A DNA stretch of 11,818 nucleotides from JALYUA01 sp038229875 (GCA_038229875.1 JBBROA010000123.1:1-11818); one strand, 5' to 3'; shown: positions 1 through 6,036, numbered from the stretch's first letter. Notes: a model not told the origin generated them from the letters alone. Program-made: numbers and translations.

Positions 1-38
1 CAGCGAACGGAGGGACGAGGCGAACCTTCGAGCCGACA

Positions 39-82
39 GGCGAGCCGCTCGCCGGTGCCGTTCGCCCAGAGGCGAACGGCAC
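39..82. repeat. Two adjacent perfect hairpins upstream of the zinc-ribbon gene
   Basis: Two perfect inverted repeats sit almost end to end. GGCGAG/CTCGCC (39-44 and 48-53, 3-nt loop) is followed by a 12-bp stem, GTGCCGTTCGCC (55-66) pairing with GGCGAACGGCAC (71-82) across the 4-nt loop CAGA. The word GAGGCGAAC occurs at 17-25 and again at 69-77. Neither hairpin is followed by a T-run on either strand, so this is not a classic intrinsic terminator. It could terminate the gene to the left without a U-tract, be a REP-like element, or act in the 5' leader of the downstream gene. The pairing is certain; the role is not. Confidence 0.6.
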
Positions 83-108
83 GTCCCGGAGTGAGCGGAG
101 GCGACGGT

Positions 109-327
109 TTGTGCGACAATTCAGACTCCGTGGTCGAAATCCCCCCCTCGAAGCGCGCTCCGCAGGAAGACCGCGAGGTCGACTACCTCATCTGCCAGCA
201 GTGCAGCACTCCCTGCTACGTGTTCGACATGGACGGCAGCCGCATCGTCGACGCGACCTGCCTCGTCTGCGGCAACGACGAGATCACCCACTTCAACCTC
301 GGAGAAGATGCCGGCAGTGAAGACTGA
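109..327 (+). CDS. Small zinc-ribbon protein (72 aa), function unknown
   Basis: I do not recognise a named family. The protein has an acidic tail and two CxxC knuckles, C29/C32 and C51/C54, 18 residues apart, which is the spacing of a single zinc ribbon; C36 is an extra cysteine. Zinc binding is inferred from this pattern. I chose the TTG at 109 because GGAGG (97-101) lies 7 nt upstream. The in-frame GTG at 55 falls inside a 12-bp hairpin, and the GTGs at 91 and 130 have no properly spaced Shine-Dalgarno. The 3' end overlaps purB by 20 bp, so the two are probably cotranscribed and translationally coupled. Such mini-proteins can be regulators, chaperones or adaptors; nothing here decides which. 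Confidence 0.6.
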   Translation: MCDNSDSVVEIPPSKRAPQEDREVDYLICQQCSTPCYVFDMDGSRIVDATCLVCGNDEITHFNLGEDAGSED

Positions 328-1744
328 GGGGTACGGCAGCCCGCTCGTGACCCGATACGCGTCGGCGGAGATGTCGGCGACCTTCTCACCCCGGTTCAAG
401 TTCGAAACCTGGCGCCGGCTGTGGCTCTGGCTCGCGGAAGAGGAGAAACGGCTCGGGCTTCCCATCTCCGACGAGGCGATCTCCCAGATGGCGGCGCGGA
501 TCTCTCCGATTGATTTCGAAGCCGCGGACCACGAGGAAAACAGGACCCGGCATGACGTCATGGCGCACGTTCGCGTCTTCGGGGCGGCGGCGCCGGCGGC
601 CCGCGGGATCATCCACTGGGGCGCGACCTCCGCTTACGTCACCGATAACGCCGACCTCATTCAGATGAAGGTAGCGCTCGGCCTGGTCGAGCGGCGGCTG
701 ACGGCGACCCTGCGGCGCCTCCGCGATTTTGCGATGGAGCACCGCAACCTCCCGACGCTCGCCTACACGCACTATCAACCCGCGCAGCCGACGACCGTCG
801 GCAAACGAGCGGCGCTCTGGGCGAGCGACCTCCTGATGGACCTCGAGGCGGTGCGCGCCGCGCGGATCGATCTTCGATTCCTCGGCGCCAAGGGCGCGAC
901 CGGAACTCAGGCCTCGTTTCTTCTGCTGTTCGGCGGCGATTCCCGCAAGGTCGAGGAGCTCGACCGCTCGCTGACGGAGAGGGCGGGATTTGTCCGGCGG
1001 CAGAGCGTCTCCGGGCAGACCTATTCGCGCAAGCAGGACGACCGGGTCGTGCACGCGCTCTCGGGCGTCGCGCAGTCGGCTCACAAGATCGGCACCGACC
1101 TGCGGCTCCTCCAGCACGACGGCGAGCTCGAGGAGCCGTTCGAGACGGCGCAGGTGGGCTCCTCCGCGATGCCGTACAAGCGCAACCCGATGCGCGCCGA
1201 GCGCGTCTGCTCGCTGTCGCGCCACGTCATTGCGCTGTCGCTCGACACCGCCATGACGGCTTCGACGCAGTGGCTCGAGCGGACGCTCGACGATTCCGCG
1301 AACAAGCGCATCGCGATCCCCGAGGCCTTCCTCGCCATCGACGCCGTCTTAATCCTCCTCGAGAACGTTTTCTCCGGGCTCGTCGTCCACGCGGAGGTGT
1401 GCCGACGCCGCCTCGAGGCCGAGCTCCCCTTCCTGGCGGCGGAGGACGTCCTCATGGAGGCCGTGCGCCGCGGGGGGGACCGGCAGGAGCTGCACGAGAA
1501 GCTCCGAGTCCATGCGCGCGCCTCCGCCGAAAAGCGCGCGTCGGACGGAGCTCCGGCCGACCTGCTCGACCGCATCTCGCGCGACGCCGCTTTCGGCCTC
1601 GACGCGGGCAACGTCGCGGCGGCGGCCAGCCCCGCGCGGCTCATCGGCCGCTCCGCCGAGCAGGTCGAGATCTTCGTCCGGGAAGAGCTCGACCCGGCGC
1701 TCGCCGGCGCCGCCGACGCGGCTCCCGCGGAGGTCCGGGTCTGA
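308..1744 (+). CDS. purB: Adenylosuccinate lyase, eukaryote-like long form
   Basis: Cytoplasmic purine biosynthesis enzyme of the fumarase/aspartase superfamily. It releases fumarate from SAICAR and from adenylosuccinate (IMP to AMP branch). The 478 residues match the family end to end: an SPL..RYAS.EM opening (11-22), HDVMAHV (82-88), the general-acid region THYQPAQ with His155, TGTQASF (198-204), and the flexible signature loop SSAMPYKRNP (285-294) with the catalytic serine. The WRRLWLWLAE segment, TGTQASF and QW.ERTLDDSAN make it far closer to the animal ADSL type (about 480 residues) than to the shorter B. subtilis type, as I recall those sequences. ATG 308 is used; GTG 317 is an alternative, since GGAGA at 301-305 is very close to 308. 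Its TGA overlaps the CTG start of the next gene. Confidence 0.95.
   Translation: MPAVKTEGYGSPLVTRYASAEMSATFSPRFKFETWRRLWLWLAEEEKRLGLPISDEAISQMAARISPIDFEAADHEENRTRHDVMAHVRVFGAAAPAARGIIHWGATSAYVTDNADLIQMKVALGLVERRLTATLRRLRDFAMEHRNLPTLAYTHYQPAQPTTVGKRAALWASDLLMDLEAVRAARIDLRFLGAKGATGTQASFLLLFGGDSRKVEELDRSLTERAGFVRRQSVSGQTYSRKQDDRVVHALSGVAQSAHKIGTDLRLLQHDGELEEPFETAQVGSSAMPYKRNPMRAERVCSLSRHVIALSLDTAMTASTQWLERTLDDSANKRIAIPEAFLAIDAVLILLENVFSGLVVHAEVCRRRLEAELPFLAAEDVLMEAVRRGGDRQELHEKLRVHARASAEKRASDGAPADLLDRISRDAAFGLDAGNVAAAASPARLIGRSAEQVEIFVREELDPALAGAADAAPAEVRV
1729..1743 (+). promoter_or_regulatory. Shine-Dalgarno that selects a CTG start
   Basis: GGAGGT at 1729-1734 lies 6 nt before CTG at 1741-1743, which forms a CTGA overlap with the purB stop in the manner of the common ATGA coupling. 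The reading frame has no ATG, GTG or TTG between this point and the lipoprotein signal peptide. CTG 1741 is therefore the only nearby start that includes the whole signal sequence. Confidence 0.6.
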
Positions 1745-2484
1745 GGCTCGACGTCCGCCGGCACGGCAGGGTTGTCCGCAGGGTTGTCCGGCGCGGCCGC
1801 CCGGTCGGGCCGCTCTCTCTGCTGCTCGCCGCCGCCGCCCTCATTCCCGCGTGCGCATCCCGCACGACGACCGGTCCCGCCCCGGCTCCGGCTCCGCCTC
1901 TGGCGGTCTCCGCCGAAGGCAGGCCCACGTGGATCGAGGAAGGGATCGCCTCCTGGTACGGCGGACATGACGGCTTCGAGGGCAAGCCGACCGCGTCCGG
2001 AGAGATCTACGACTCGTCGCGGCTGACCGCCGCGCACCGCCAGCTTCCGCTCGGCACGGTCCTCGACGTCACGAACGTCGACAATTCCCGGACGGTCCGC
2101 GTCCGGATTAACGACCGCGGACCCTTCATCAAAGGGCGGATCATCGACCTGTCGCGGGCGGCCGCCGGAGAGATCGGGATCCTGGGACCCGGCACCGGAA
2201 ACGTGCGCCTGGCGATCGTGACGCGCGCCCCCGAACGCGAGCCGGTGTCGCCGACGGGCCAGTGGGCCGTGCAGGTCGGCTCGTTCGGAGAGACAGAGCG
2301 CGCAGAGCGCCACGCGGACCGGGTGCGCTCGACAGGACGGCCCGTGTATCTGGAGCCGTTCCGCGGGCTCTCGCGCGTGAAGGTCGGTCCCTTCGATTCG
2401 CGCGGCAAGGCGGAGGAGACGCTCGCGAAGCTCGAAGGCCAGGGCTTCGAGGGCATCGTCACGCCGGCGACCGGCGCGAAATGA
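1741..2484 (+). CDS. rlpA: RlpA-like septal lytic transglycosylase lipoprotein with SPOR domain
   Basis: An envelope lipoprotein of the RlpA family, whose characterised member cleaves stem-peptide-free glycan at the division septum. From CTG 1741 it is 247 aa: a basic n-region, a hydrophobic core (about 22-37) and a lipobox IPAC with Cys38. A Pro/Ala linker follows. The double-psi beta-barrel domain (about 64-160) contains ASWYG, TASGE.YD, TAAH..LPLGT and NDRGPF..GR.IDLS. Glu88, His99 and Asp125 have exactly the spacing of the P. aeruginosa RlpA catalytic residues E120/H131/D157, so activity is likely. A C-terminal SPOR domain (about 172-245, WAVQVGSF...VKVGPF) would target denuded septal peptidoglycan. 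The CTG start overlaps the purB stop. The start codon is the least certain part; an assembly error hiding an ATG is possible. Confidence 0.9.
   Translation: MRLDVRRHGRVVRRVVRRGRPVGPLSLLLAAAALIPACASRTTTGPAPAPAPPLAVSAEGRPTWIEEGIASWYGGHDGFEGKPTASGEIYDSSRLTAAHRQLPLGTVLDVTNVDNSRTVRVRINDRGPFIKGRIIDLSRAAAGEIGILGPGTGNVRLAIVTRAPEREPVSPTGQWAVQVGSFGETERAERHADRVRSTGRPVYLEPFRGLSRVKVGPFDSRGKAEETLAKLEGQGFEGIVTPATGAK
1766..1789 (+). repeat. Perfect 12-bp tandem duplication in the signal-peptide n-region
   Basis: GCAGGGTTGTCC occurs twice in direct succession (1766-1777 and 1778-1789). It is in frame with rlpA and duplicates four codons, giving RVVRRVVR just before the hydrophobic core and so adding positive charge to the n-region. 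It looks like a recent slippage duplication. Confidence 0.85.
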
Positions 2485-2519
2485 GTCTCGGATCAGACAG
2501 CGCCTTCGTCGAGATGACA

Positions 2520-2549
2520 CCGCCCGCCGCGTTCCTTTCGGCGGGGCGG
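2520..2549. terminator. GC-rich hairpin between convergent genes (candidate bidirectional terminator)
   Basis: CCGCCCGCCG (2520-2529) pairs with CGGCGGGGCGG (2539-2549) across a 9-nt loop, giving a 10-bp stem with a single bulged G. It sits 35 nt after the rlpA stop and 10 nt beyond the ogt stop on the other strand. There is no T-run on either side, so any termination would not be of the classic U-tract type. It is the only strong structure in the 75-bp gap. Confidence 0.45.
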
Positions 2550-2559
2550 GGGTAACCCG

Positions 2560-2585
2560 TCAGAAAAGCGGGCGGGCTCCCGCTT
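2560..2585 (-). terminator. Possible terminator hairpin overlapping the end of ogt
   Basis: On the minus strand AAGCGGG (2585-2579) and CCCGCTT (2572-2566) form a 7-bp stem with a 6-nt loop, followed at once by TTCTGA, which contains the ogt stop. The T-run is only four residues long and half of it is in the stem. This is a weak candidate that may simply be coding sequence. Confidence 0.25.
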
Positions 2586-3078
2586 CGTGCGCGAGGAGCC
2601 ATTGCTTCAGCGGCAGGCCTCCGCCATACCCGGTCAGAGATCCGTCGCTCCCGACGACGCGGTGGCACGGGATGACGATCGCGATGGGGTTCGCGCCGTT
2701 CGCCGCTCCGACCGCGCGAGAAGCCGCGGGACTCCCGATCTTCCGCGCGAGCTCGCCGTACGTGGAGCGCGCGCCGTATGGGATCTTCACGAGCTCTGCC
2801 CAGACCCGCCGCTGAAAAGCGGTTCCGGGAGGCGCGAGCGGAAGATCGAAGGCAGTCCGCCGGCCTTCGAAATATTCCGAAAGCTGCCGCCGGATCGGGG
2901 CGCACGCCGCCGCACGCACGACCTTCCTGGCAAGCGCCGGCTTCCCGCAGAAGTCCAGGCGGATGAGCGTCCCGCCGGCGTCGACGGTCACCCGGAGGCG
3001 CCCGGCGGGCGTTTCGAATTCTTCGATGAAGAGGTCCGCCTGCCGCGGCGGCGCGTCGGGAATCCTGCGCGCTCTCAA
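2560..3078 (-). CDS. ogt: Methylated-DNA--protein-cysteine S-methyltransferase
   Basis: A single-turnover DNA repair protein that moves alkyl groups from O6-alkylguanine (and O4-alkylthymine) to its own cysteine. At 172 aa it has the usual two-part layout: a variable N-terminal ribonuclease-H-like domain (about 15-80), then the conserved C-terminal domain from GTAFQRRVWAELVKIPYG (85-102). Tyr107 lies in STYGELA, Arg121 is the probable arginine finger (SRAVG), Asn130 lies in the hinge, and the active-site motif PCHRV carries acceptor Cys138. A YGGG..LK turn follows. The start is TTG at 3078; no ATG or GTG lies nearby in frame and there is no convincing Shine-Dalgarno. It begins 3 nt after the stop of the upstream secreted-protein gene, so translation probably depends on coupling. 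No Ada-type regulatory domain is present. Confidence 0.95.
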   Translation of the reverse strand: MRARRIPDAPPRQADLFIEEFETPAGRLRVTVDAGGTLIRLDFCGKPALARKVVRAAACAPIRRQLSEYFEGRRTAFDLPLAPPGTAFQRRVWAELVKIPYGARSTYGELARKIGSPAASRAVGAANGANPIAIVIPCHRVVGSDGSLTGYGGGLPLKQWLLAHEAGARPLF

Positions 3079-3081
3079 ATC

Positions 3082-3918
3082 TCAGCGACCCCCCGGCGGC
3101 GCCGTGGCCGTTTCGGTCGAGACCCCGAATCGGCGGTAGTCGCCGTATTCGAACGTCGTCTGCGAGAGCGGCCGCGGACCGGAAGCCTGACGCGTCCTCG
3201 CAACGTACTTGAGGGGCTTAGGAATCCGGTCGGGGTCCTCCGGCGGAGTGAAGTCCATGGCGACCGACGTGACCAGGCCGCCCGAGGTCCACTCGAAGTC
3301 GACTCGCCTGAGCGACCCGTCCGCAATCTCGAGCGATCCGTGCGGGTAGTGGCGGGGCGACCGCGGGTCAAACCCGTTGTCCGGGATCCCCGGCCCGCGC
3401 ACCTGCTCGAAGAGCCACGCGGGTCCGCGCCGCCGCCACTCGAACTGATCGACGTTTCCTCCCTCGAAGGCCCGCAGGACGAGCGTCAGGTTGTGCCAGT
3501 AGCAGCCCGGGAGGGATCTCGAGCGGCCGAGCTCGGTGACGCGCATTCTTTCCTCGAGAGACGCGCGGCTCCGGAGGCGCAGGAAATCCTCCGGACCTCT
3601 CTCGGCGCCCGGAACGGCGCGGCCGTCCACTTCCCGGACGAAACGAAATTCCCAGAGCGCGTCGGGCTCCGCGTCGAGCGGCGCGATCTGGTAGTCGGAT
3701 GACAGCACCCGCCGCCGGATGACCCGCTCGCTCGAGGTGTCGTAGACGATCTGGGTCATGCGCTCGCGAGCGACGAGGTTCTGCATCTGCGCCAGGATCC
3801 TCGAGACCTGCCGGGAGAGCTCACGGATGGGCTCGGGGCTCTGCGCGGACGCGGGGCCCGCCAGGAGGAGGCCGGCAACCACGACGAAAGAGCCGGACCG
3901 CGGAATCCCTCTGATCAT
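3082..3918 (-). CDS. Secreted protein of unknown function (278 aa)
   Basis: I cannot assign a function. The N-terminus is a clear Sec signal peptide: MIRGIPR, then a hydrophobic core, with probable cleavage at ASA/QS near residue 25. The mature part starts with an amphipathic helix-like stretch (about 29-52). A region of the form RRRVLSSDYQIA...LWEFRFVREVDGR.V follows, and then a beta-rich segment with WHNLTLVL, EWRRRGPAWLFEQ and a DFTPPEDPDRIPKPL tail. The S.DY...W.FR.V.EVDGR pattern recalls secreted hypothetical proteins common in acidobacterial genomes; that is recollection, not a search result. ATG 3918 has AGGAGG (minus strand, 3930-3925) 6 nt upstream. It is first in a two-gene minus-strand unit with ogt, with no obvious functional link. 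It has one cysteine after the signal and no lipobox. Confidence 0.85.
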   Translation of the reverse strand: MIRGIPRSGSFVVVAGLLLAGPASAQSPEPIRELSRQVSRILAQMQNLVARERMTQIVYDTSSERVIRRRVLSSDYQIAPLDAEPDALWEFRFVREVDGRAVPGAERGPEDFLRLRSRASLEERMRVTELGRSRSLPGCYWHNLTLVLRAFEGGNVDQFEWRRRGPAWLFEQVRGPGIPDNGFDPRSPRHYPHGSLEIADGSLRRVDFEWTSGGLVTSVAMDFTPPEDPDRIPKPLKYVARTRQASGPRPLSQTTFEYGDYRRFGVSTETATAPPGGR

Positions 3919-4088
3919 GAGACCCCTCCTGATCTTTGCGAGTCTTCAGAGCGTATTACGAGCGATTCCGCCGGAAGATCTGCGCGGTCATCGAGCACGC
4001 GGGCCGGACCCCTCGCGATCTCCCTCTCCCCGACGAGGGGTGAGAAAAACAACGAACGCCGGGTAATATCTTCGCGGGAGGACCTCCC
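3919..4088. promoter_or_regulatory. Divergent control region with competing inverted repeats
   Basis: This 170-bp gap separates the minus-strand secreted-protein gene from the plus-strand OCD-family gene. ACCCCTCG (4008-4015) is a perfect inverted match to CGAGGGGT (4034-4041). The same right arm also pairs with a closer partner, CTCTCCCC (4024-4031) with GGGGTGAG (4037-4044), 7 of 8 bp, so the two structures exclude each other. On the minus strand the Shine-Dalgarno of the 3918 gene (GAGGGGT, 3928-3922) is a third possible partner for the arm at 4041-4035. Whether these are operator sites or RNA structures depends on unmapped transcription starts. Confidence 0.45.
4064..4069 (+). promoter_or_regulatory. 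Putative -10 element for the OCD/dehydratase operon
   Basis: TAATAT followed by CTTCG lies 20 nt before the ATT start and would place the transcript start near 4076, right at the Shine-Dalgarno. The flanks align with two other -10-like sites in this window (7185 and 9767), all of the form TAnnATCyy. I see no matching -35 box. Confidence 0.35.
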
Positions 4089-4091
4089 ATT
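4076..4091 (+). promoter_or_regulatory. Shine-Dalgarno inside a small hairpin, next to an ATT start
   Basis: GGGAGG (4076-4081), a single A, then CCTCCC (4083-4088) form a perfect inverted repeat abutting ATT at 4089. As RNA, five pairs with a 3-nt loop (GGGAG-GAC-CTCCC) would cover the Shine-Dalgarno. The spacing from GGAGG to ATT is 7 nt. No ATG, GTG or TTG occurs in this frame between the stop at 4041 and the ATG at 4137, and that ATG lies inside conserved family sequence. Confidence 0.5.
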
Positions 4092-5093
4092 TCCACCCTG
4101 ATCGTCCCGCAGCGTCAGGTCTCGCGCCTGCTTCCGATGGATCGGTGCATCGCGCTGATGGAGAGCGTTCTGGCGTCGCTCTCGCGCGGCGAGACGCTCC
4201 TGCCGCTCCGATCGATCCTCTGGCTTCCGGAGAAGGCGGGCGCGCTCGGGTTGATGCCGGCGTATCTGGGCGGAGAGAAGGCCCTCGGGGTCAAGGTCGT
4301 GAGCTTCTTCCCCCGCAACGAAGACACCGCCCTCGATTCGCATCAGGGCGCGGTCCTTCTCTTCGACCCCGAGACCGGCAGTCTTCTCGCCGTGATCGAC
4401 GCGACTTCCATCACGGCGATCCGGACGGCGGCCGTTTCCGGCGTCGCGACGCGGGCGCTCGCGCGCGAAGACGCGACCGATCTGGCGCTCGTGGGATCGG
4501 GAGTGCAGGCGAGGACGCACCTGGAGGCCATGCTCGCCGTGCGCCCGGTCCGGCGGGTCCGCGTGGCCAGCCACCGTCCGGAGCGCGCCGCGGCATTCGC
4601 GCGGCGGGAGTCCGCGCGCTGGAACATACCGGTGGAGCCCGCCTCCTCGGTGCGCGCGGCCGTGGAAGGAGCGGAAATCATCTGCGTCGCCACGTCCTCT
4701 CGGACGCCGGTCCTCCAGGGCGACTGGATCTCGGCGGGAGCGCACGTCAACGCGGTCGGCTCGAGCGTCGCTTCGGCGCGCGAGCTCGACACCGACGCGG
4801 TGCGCCGGTCGCGGCTGTACGTGGATCGCCTCGAGTCCGCGATCGCCGAGGCGGGAGACTTCGTGATGGCGAAGAACGAGGGCGCCATCGGAGACGCGCA
4901 CATCGTCGCCGAGATCGGAGACGTGCTCGCCGGGAGCGCGCCGGGCCGCGGCTCCGCTGCGGAGATCACGCTCTTCAAATCCGTCGGCCTGGCGGTCGAG
5001 GACGTGGCTTGCGCGCGTTTTCTCGCCGACCGCGCACGAGGGGAGCCGGACGTGCTGGAGATCGAGCTGGGAGGCGCCCGAGATGCAGATTGA
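4089..5093 (+). CDS. Ornithine cyclodeaminase/mu-crystallin family NAD(P)-dependent enzyme (EutC-like candidate)
   Basis: A cytoplasmic enzyme of the OCD/mu-crystallin fold, whose members interconvert amino acids and imines with NAD(P)H. From ATT 4089 it is 334 aa, the usual family length. The stretch STLIVPQRQVSRLLPMDRCI before the internal ATG 4137 matches the family N-terminus, so 4137 would truncate it. Lys69 (GVKVVSFFP) and Arg112 (TAIRTAAVSG) occupy the substrate-binding positions. The dinucleotide motif is VGSGVQA (135-141), and ITLFKSVG is present near the C-terminus. The catalytic Asp of true ornithine cyclodeaminases (VGGDCPG) is replaced: here the loop reads VGSSVAS, putting Ser226 at that place. 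Ornithine cyclisation is therefore unlikely, and a reductase or dehydrogenase role on another imine fits better. The gene overlaps the following PLP enzyme by 11 bp, so the two are coupled. Confidence 0.85.
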   Translation: MSTLIVPQRQVSRLLPMDRCIALMESVLASLSRGETLLPLRSILWLPEKAGALGLMPAYLGGEKALGVKVVSFFPRNEDTALDSHQGAVLLFDPETGSLLAVIDATSITAIRTAAVSGVATRALAREDATDLALVGSGVQARTHLEAMLAVRPVRRVRVASHRPERAAAFARRESARWNIPVEPASSVRAAVEGAEIICVATSSRTPVLQGDWISAGAHVNAVGSSVASARELDTDAVRRSRLYVDRLESAIAEAGDFVMAKNEGAIGDAHIVAEIGDVLAGSAPGRGSAAEITLFKSVGLAVEDVACARFLADRARGEPDVLEIELGGARDAD

Positions 5094-6036
5094 GCCGGTC
5101 CCGATCGACGAGATCCGCTCCGCACGCAAACGGATAGCGGACGCCATCCTCCGAACGCCACTGGTTCCTTTCTCGACCGACCTGCCGGACACCGAGATCT
5201 GGCTGAAGCTCGAGAATCTGCAGCCGATCGGCTCGTTCAAGCTGCGTGGGGCGGCGAACGCGATGCGTCTCGCCCGTCCCGAAGCCCTCCACGACGGCGT
5301 CGTCACCGCCAGCGCCGGCAACATGGCGCAGGGCGTGGCGTGGAATGCCCGGCGGATGGGTATCCCCTGCACCGTCATCGTCCCGGAGCACGCGCCCGCC
5401 ACGAAGCTCGCCGCGATCGAGCGGCTCGGTGGAAAGATCGTCAAGCTCCCGCACGAGCGCTGGTGGAAGACGGTCGTCGACCACGGGCACCCGGACGTGC
5501 CCGGGTTCTTCGTACACCCCTTCAGCGATCCGGCGGTCATCGCGGGCAACGGCACGGTCGGGCTCGAGATCCTGGAAGACCTTCCCGATGCGGACGCCGT
5601 CCTGGTACCGTATGGAGGAGGCGGGCTCTCCTGCGGAATCGCGCTGGCGATGTCGGGCAGCGGGTCGAAAGCGAAAACCTTCGCCTGCGAGGTGGAGACA
5701 GCGGCGCCGTTCGCCGCCTCTCTCGCCGCGGGGCGGCCGGTCCAGACGGACTACGCGCCGAGCTTCGTCGACGGCATCGGGGCCCGGACCCTCCTCGACG
5801 AGATGTGGCCCCTCGCGAGCAGCGTCCTCGCGGGATCGCTGGTCTCGTCGGTCGAACAGATCCGCGCTTCGGTGCGCCTCCTGGTCTCCCGCGCGCGGGT
5901 CGTGGCCGAAGGCGCCGGAGCCACGCCTCTCGCGGCCGCGCTCGCCGGCAAGGCCGGCAAGGGCAAGATCGTCTGCGTGGTCTCGGGCGGCAACATCGAT
6001 CCGGAGAAGCTCGGAGAAATTTTAATGGAGAGGTGA
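5083..6036 (+). CDS. Threonine/serine dehydratase-like PLP enzyme, fold type II (EutB-like candidate)
   Basis: A single-domain 317-aa member of the threonine ammonia-lyase/serine racemase group, which eliminates water or ammonia from hydroxy amino acids through an enamine/imine. The PLP lysine is Lys53 in GSFKLRGA. TASAGNMAQG (75-84) is the carboxylate-binding Asn loop, YGGGGLSCG (177-185) cups the cofactor phosphate, and VVSGGN (299-304) closes the site. There is no C-terminal ACT domain, so it is not the isoleucine-regulated biosynthetic IlvA. ATG 5083 has GGGAGG (5069-5074) 8 nt upstream and overlaps the OCD-family stop. The dehydratase/OCD pairing is the one seen as EutB/EutC in hydroxyectoine breakdown, but no eutD, eutE or doe gene is in view. 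Threonine or serine catabolism, or diaminoacid synthesis (as in SbnA/SbnB), remain possible. Confidence 0.85.
   Translation: MQIEPVPIDEIRSARKRIADAILRTPLVPFSTDLPDTEIWLKLENLQPIGSFKLRGAANAMRLARPEALHDGVVTASAGNMAQGVAWNARRMGIPCTVIVPEHAPATKLAAIERLGGKIVKLPHERWWKTVVDHGHPDVPGFFVHPFSDPAVIAGNGTVGLEILEDLPDADAVLVPYGGGGLSCGIALAMSGSGSKAKTFACEVETAAPFAASLAAGRPVQTDYAPSFVDGIGARTLLDEMWPLASSVLAGSLVSSVEQIRASVRLLVSRARVVAEGAGATPLAAALAGKAGKGKIVCVVSGGNIDPEKLGEILMER

Noticed and set aside
1081..2520. 479-aa open frame on the minus strand
   Set aside because: Arg/Ser/Ala-rich shadow of purB and rlpA, with no recognisable motif.
4089..4139. ATG 4137 as the start of the OCD-family gene
   Set aside because: The 16 codons before it fit the family's N-terminus and a Shine-Dalgarno precedes ATT 4089; 4137 lacks one.
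4089..5093. Naming the gene ornithine cyclodeaminase outright
   Set aside because: The catalytic Asp position is Ser, and the partner gene suggests another imine substrate.
3915..5555. 546-aa open frame on the minus strand
   Set aside because: It lies over two well-supported plus-strand genes and has low-complexity Arg-rich composition typical of high-GC antisense frames.
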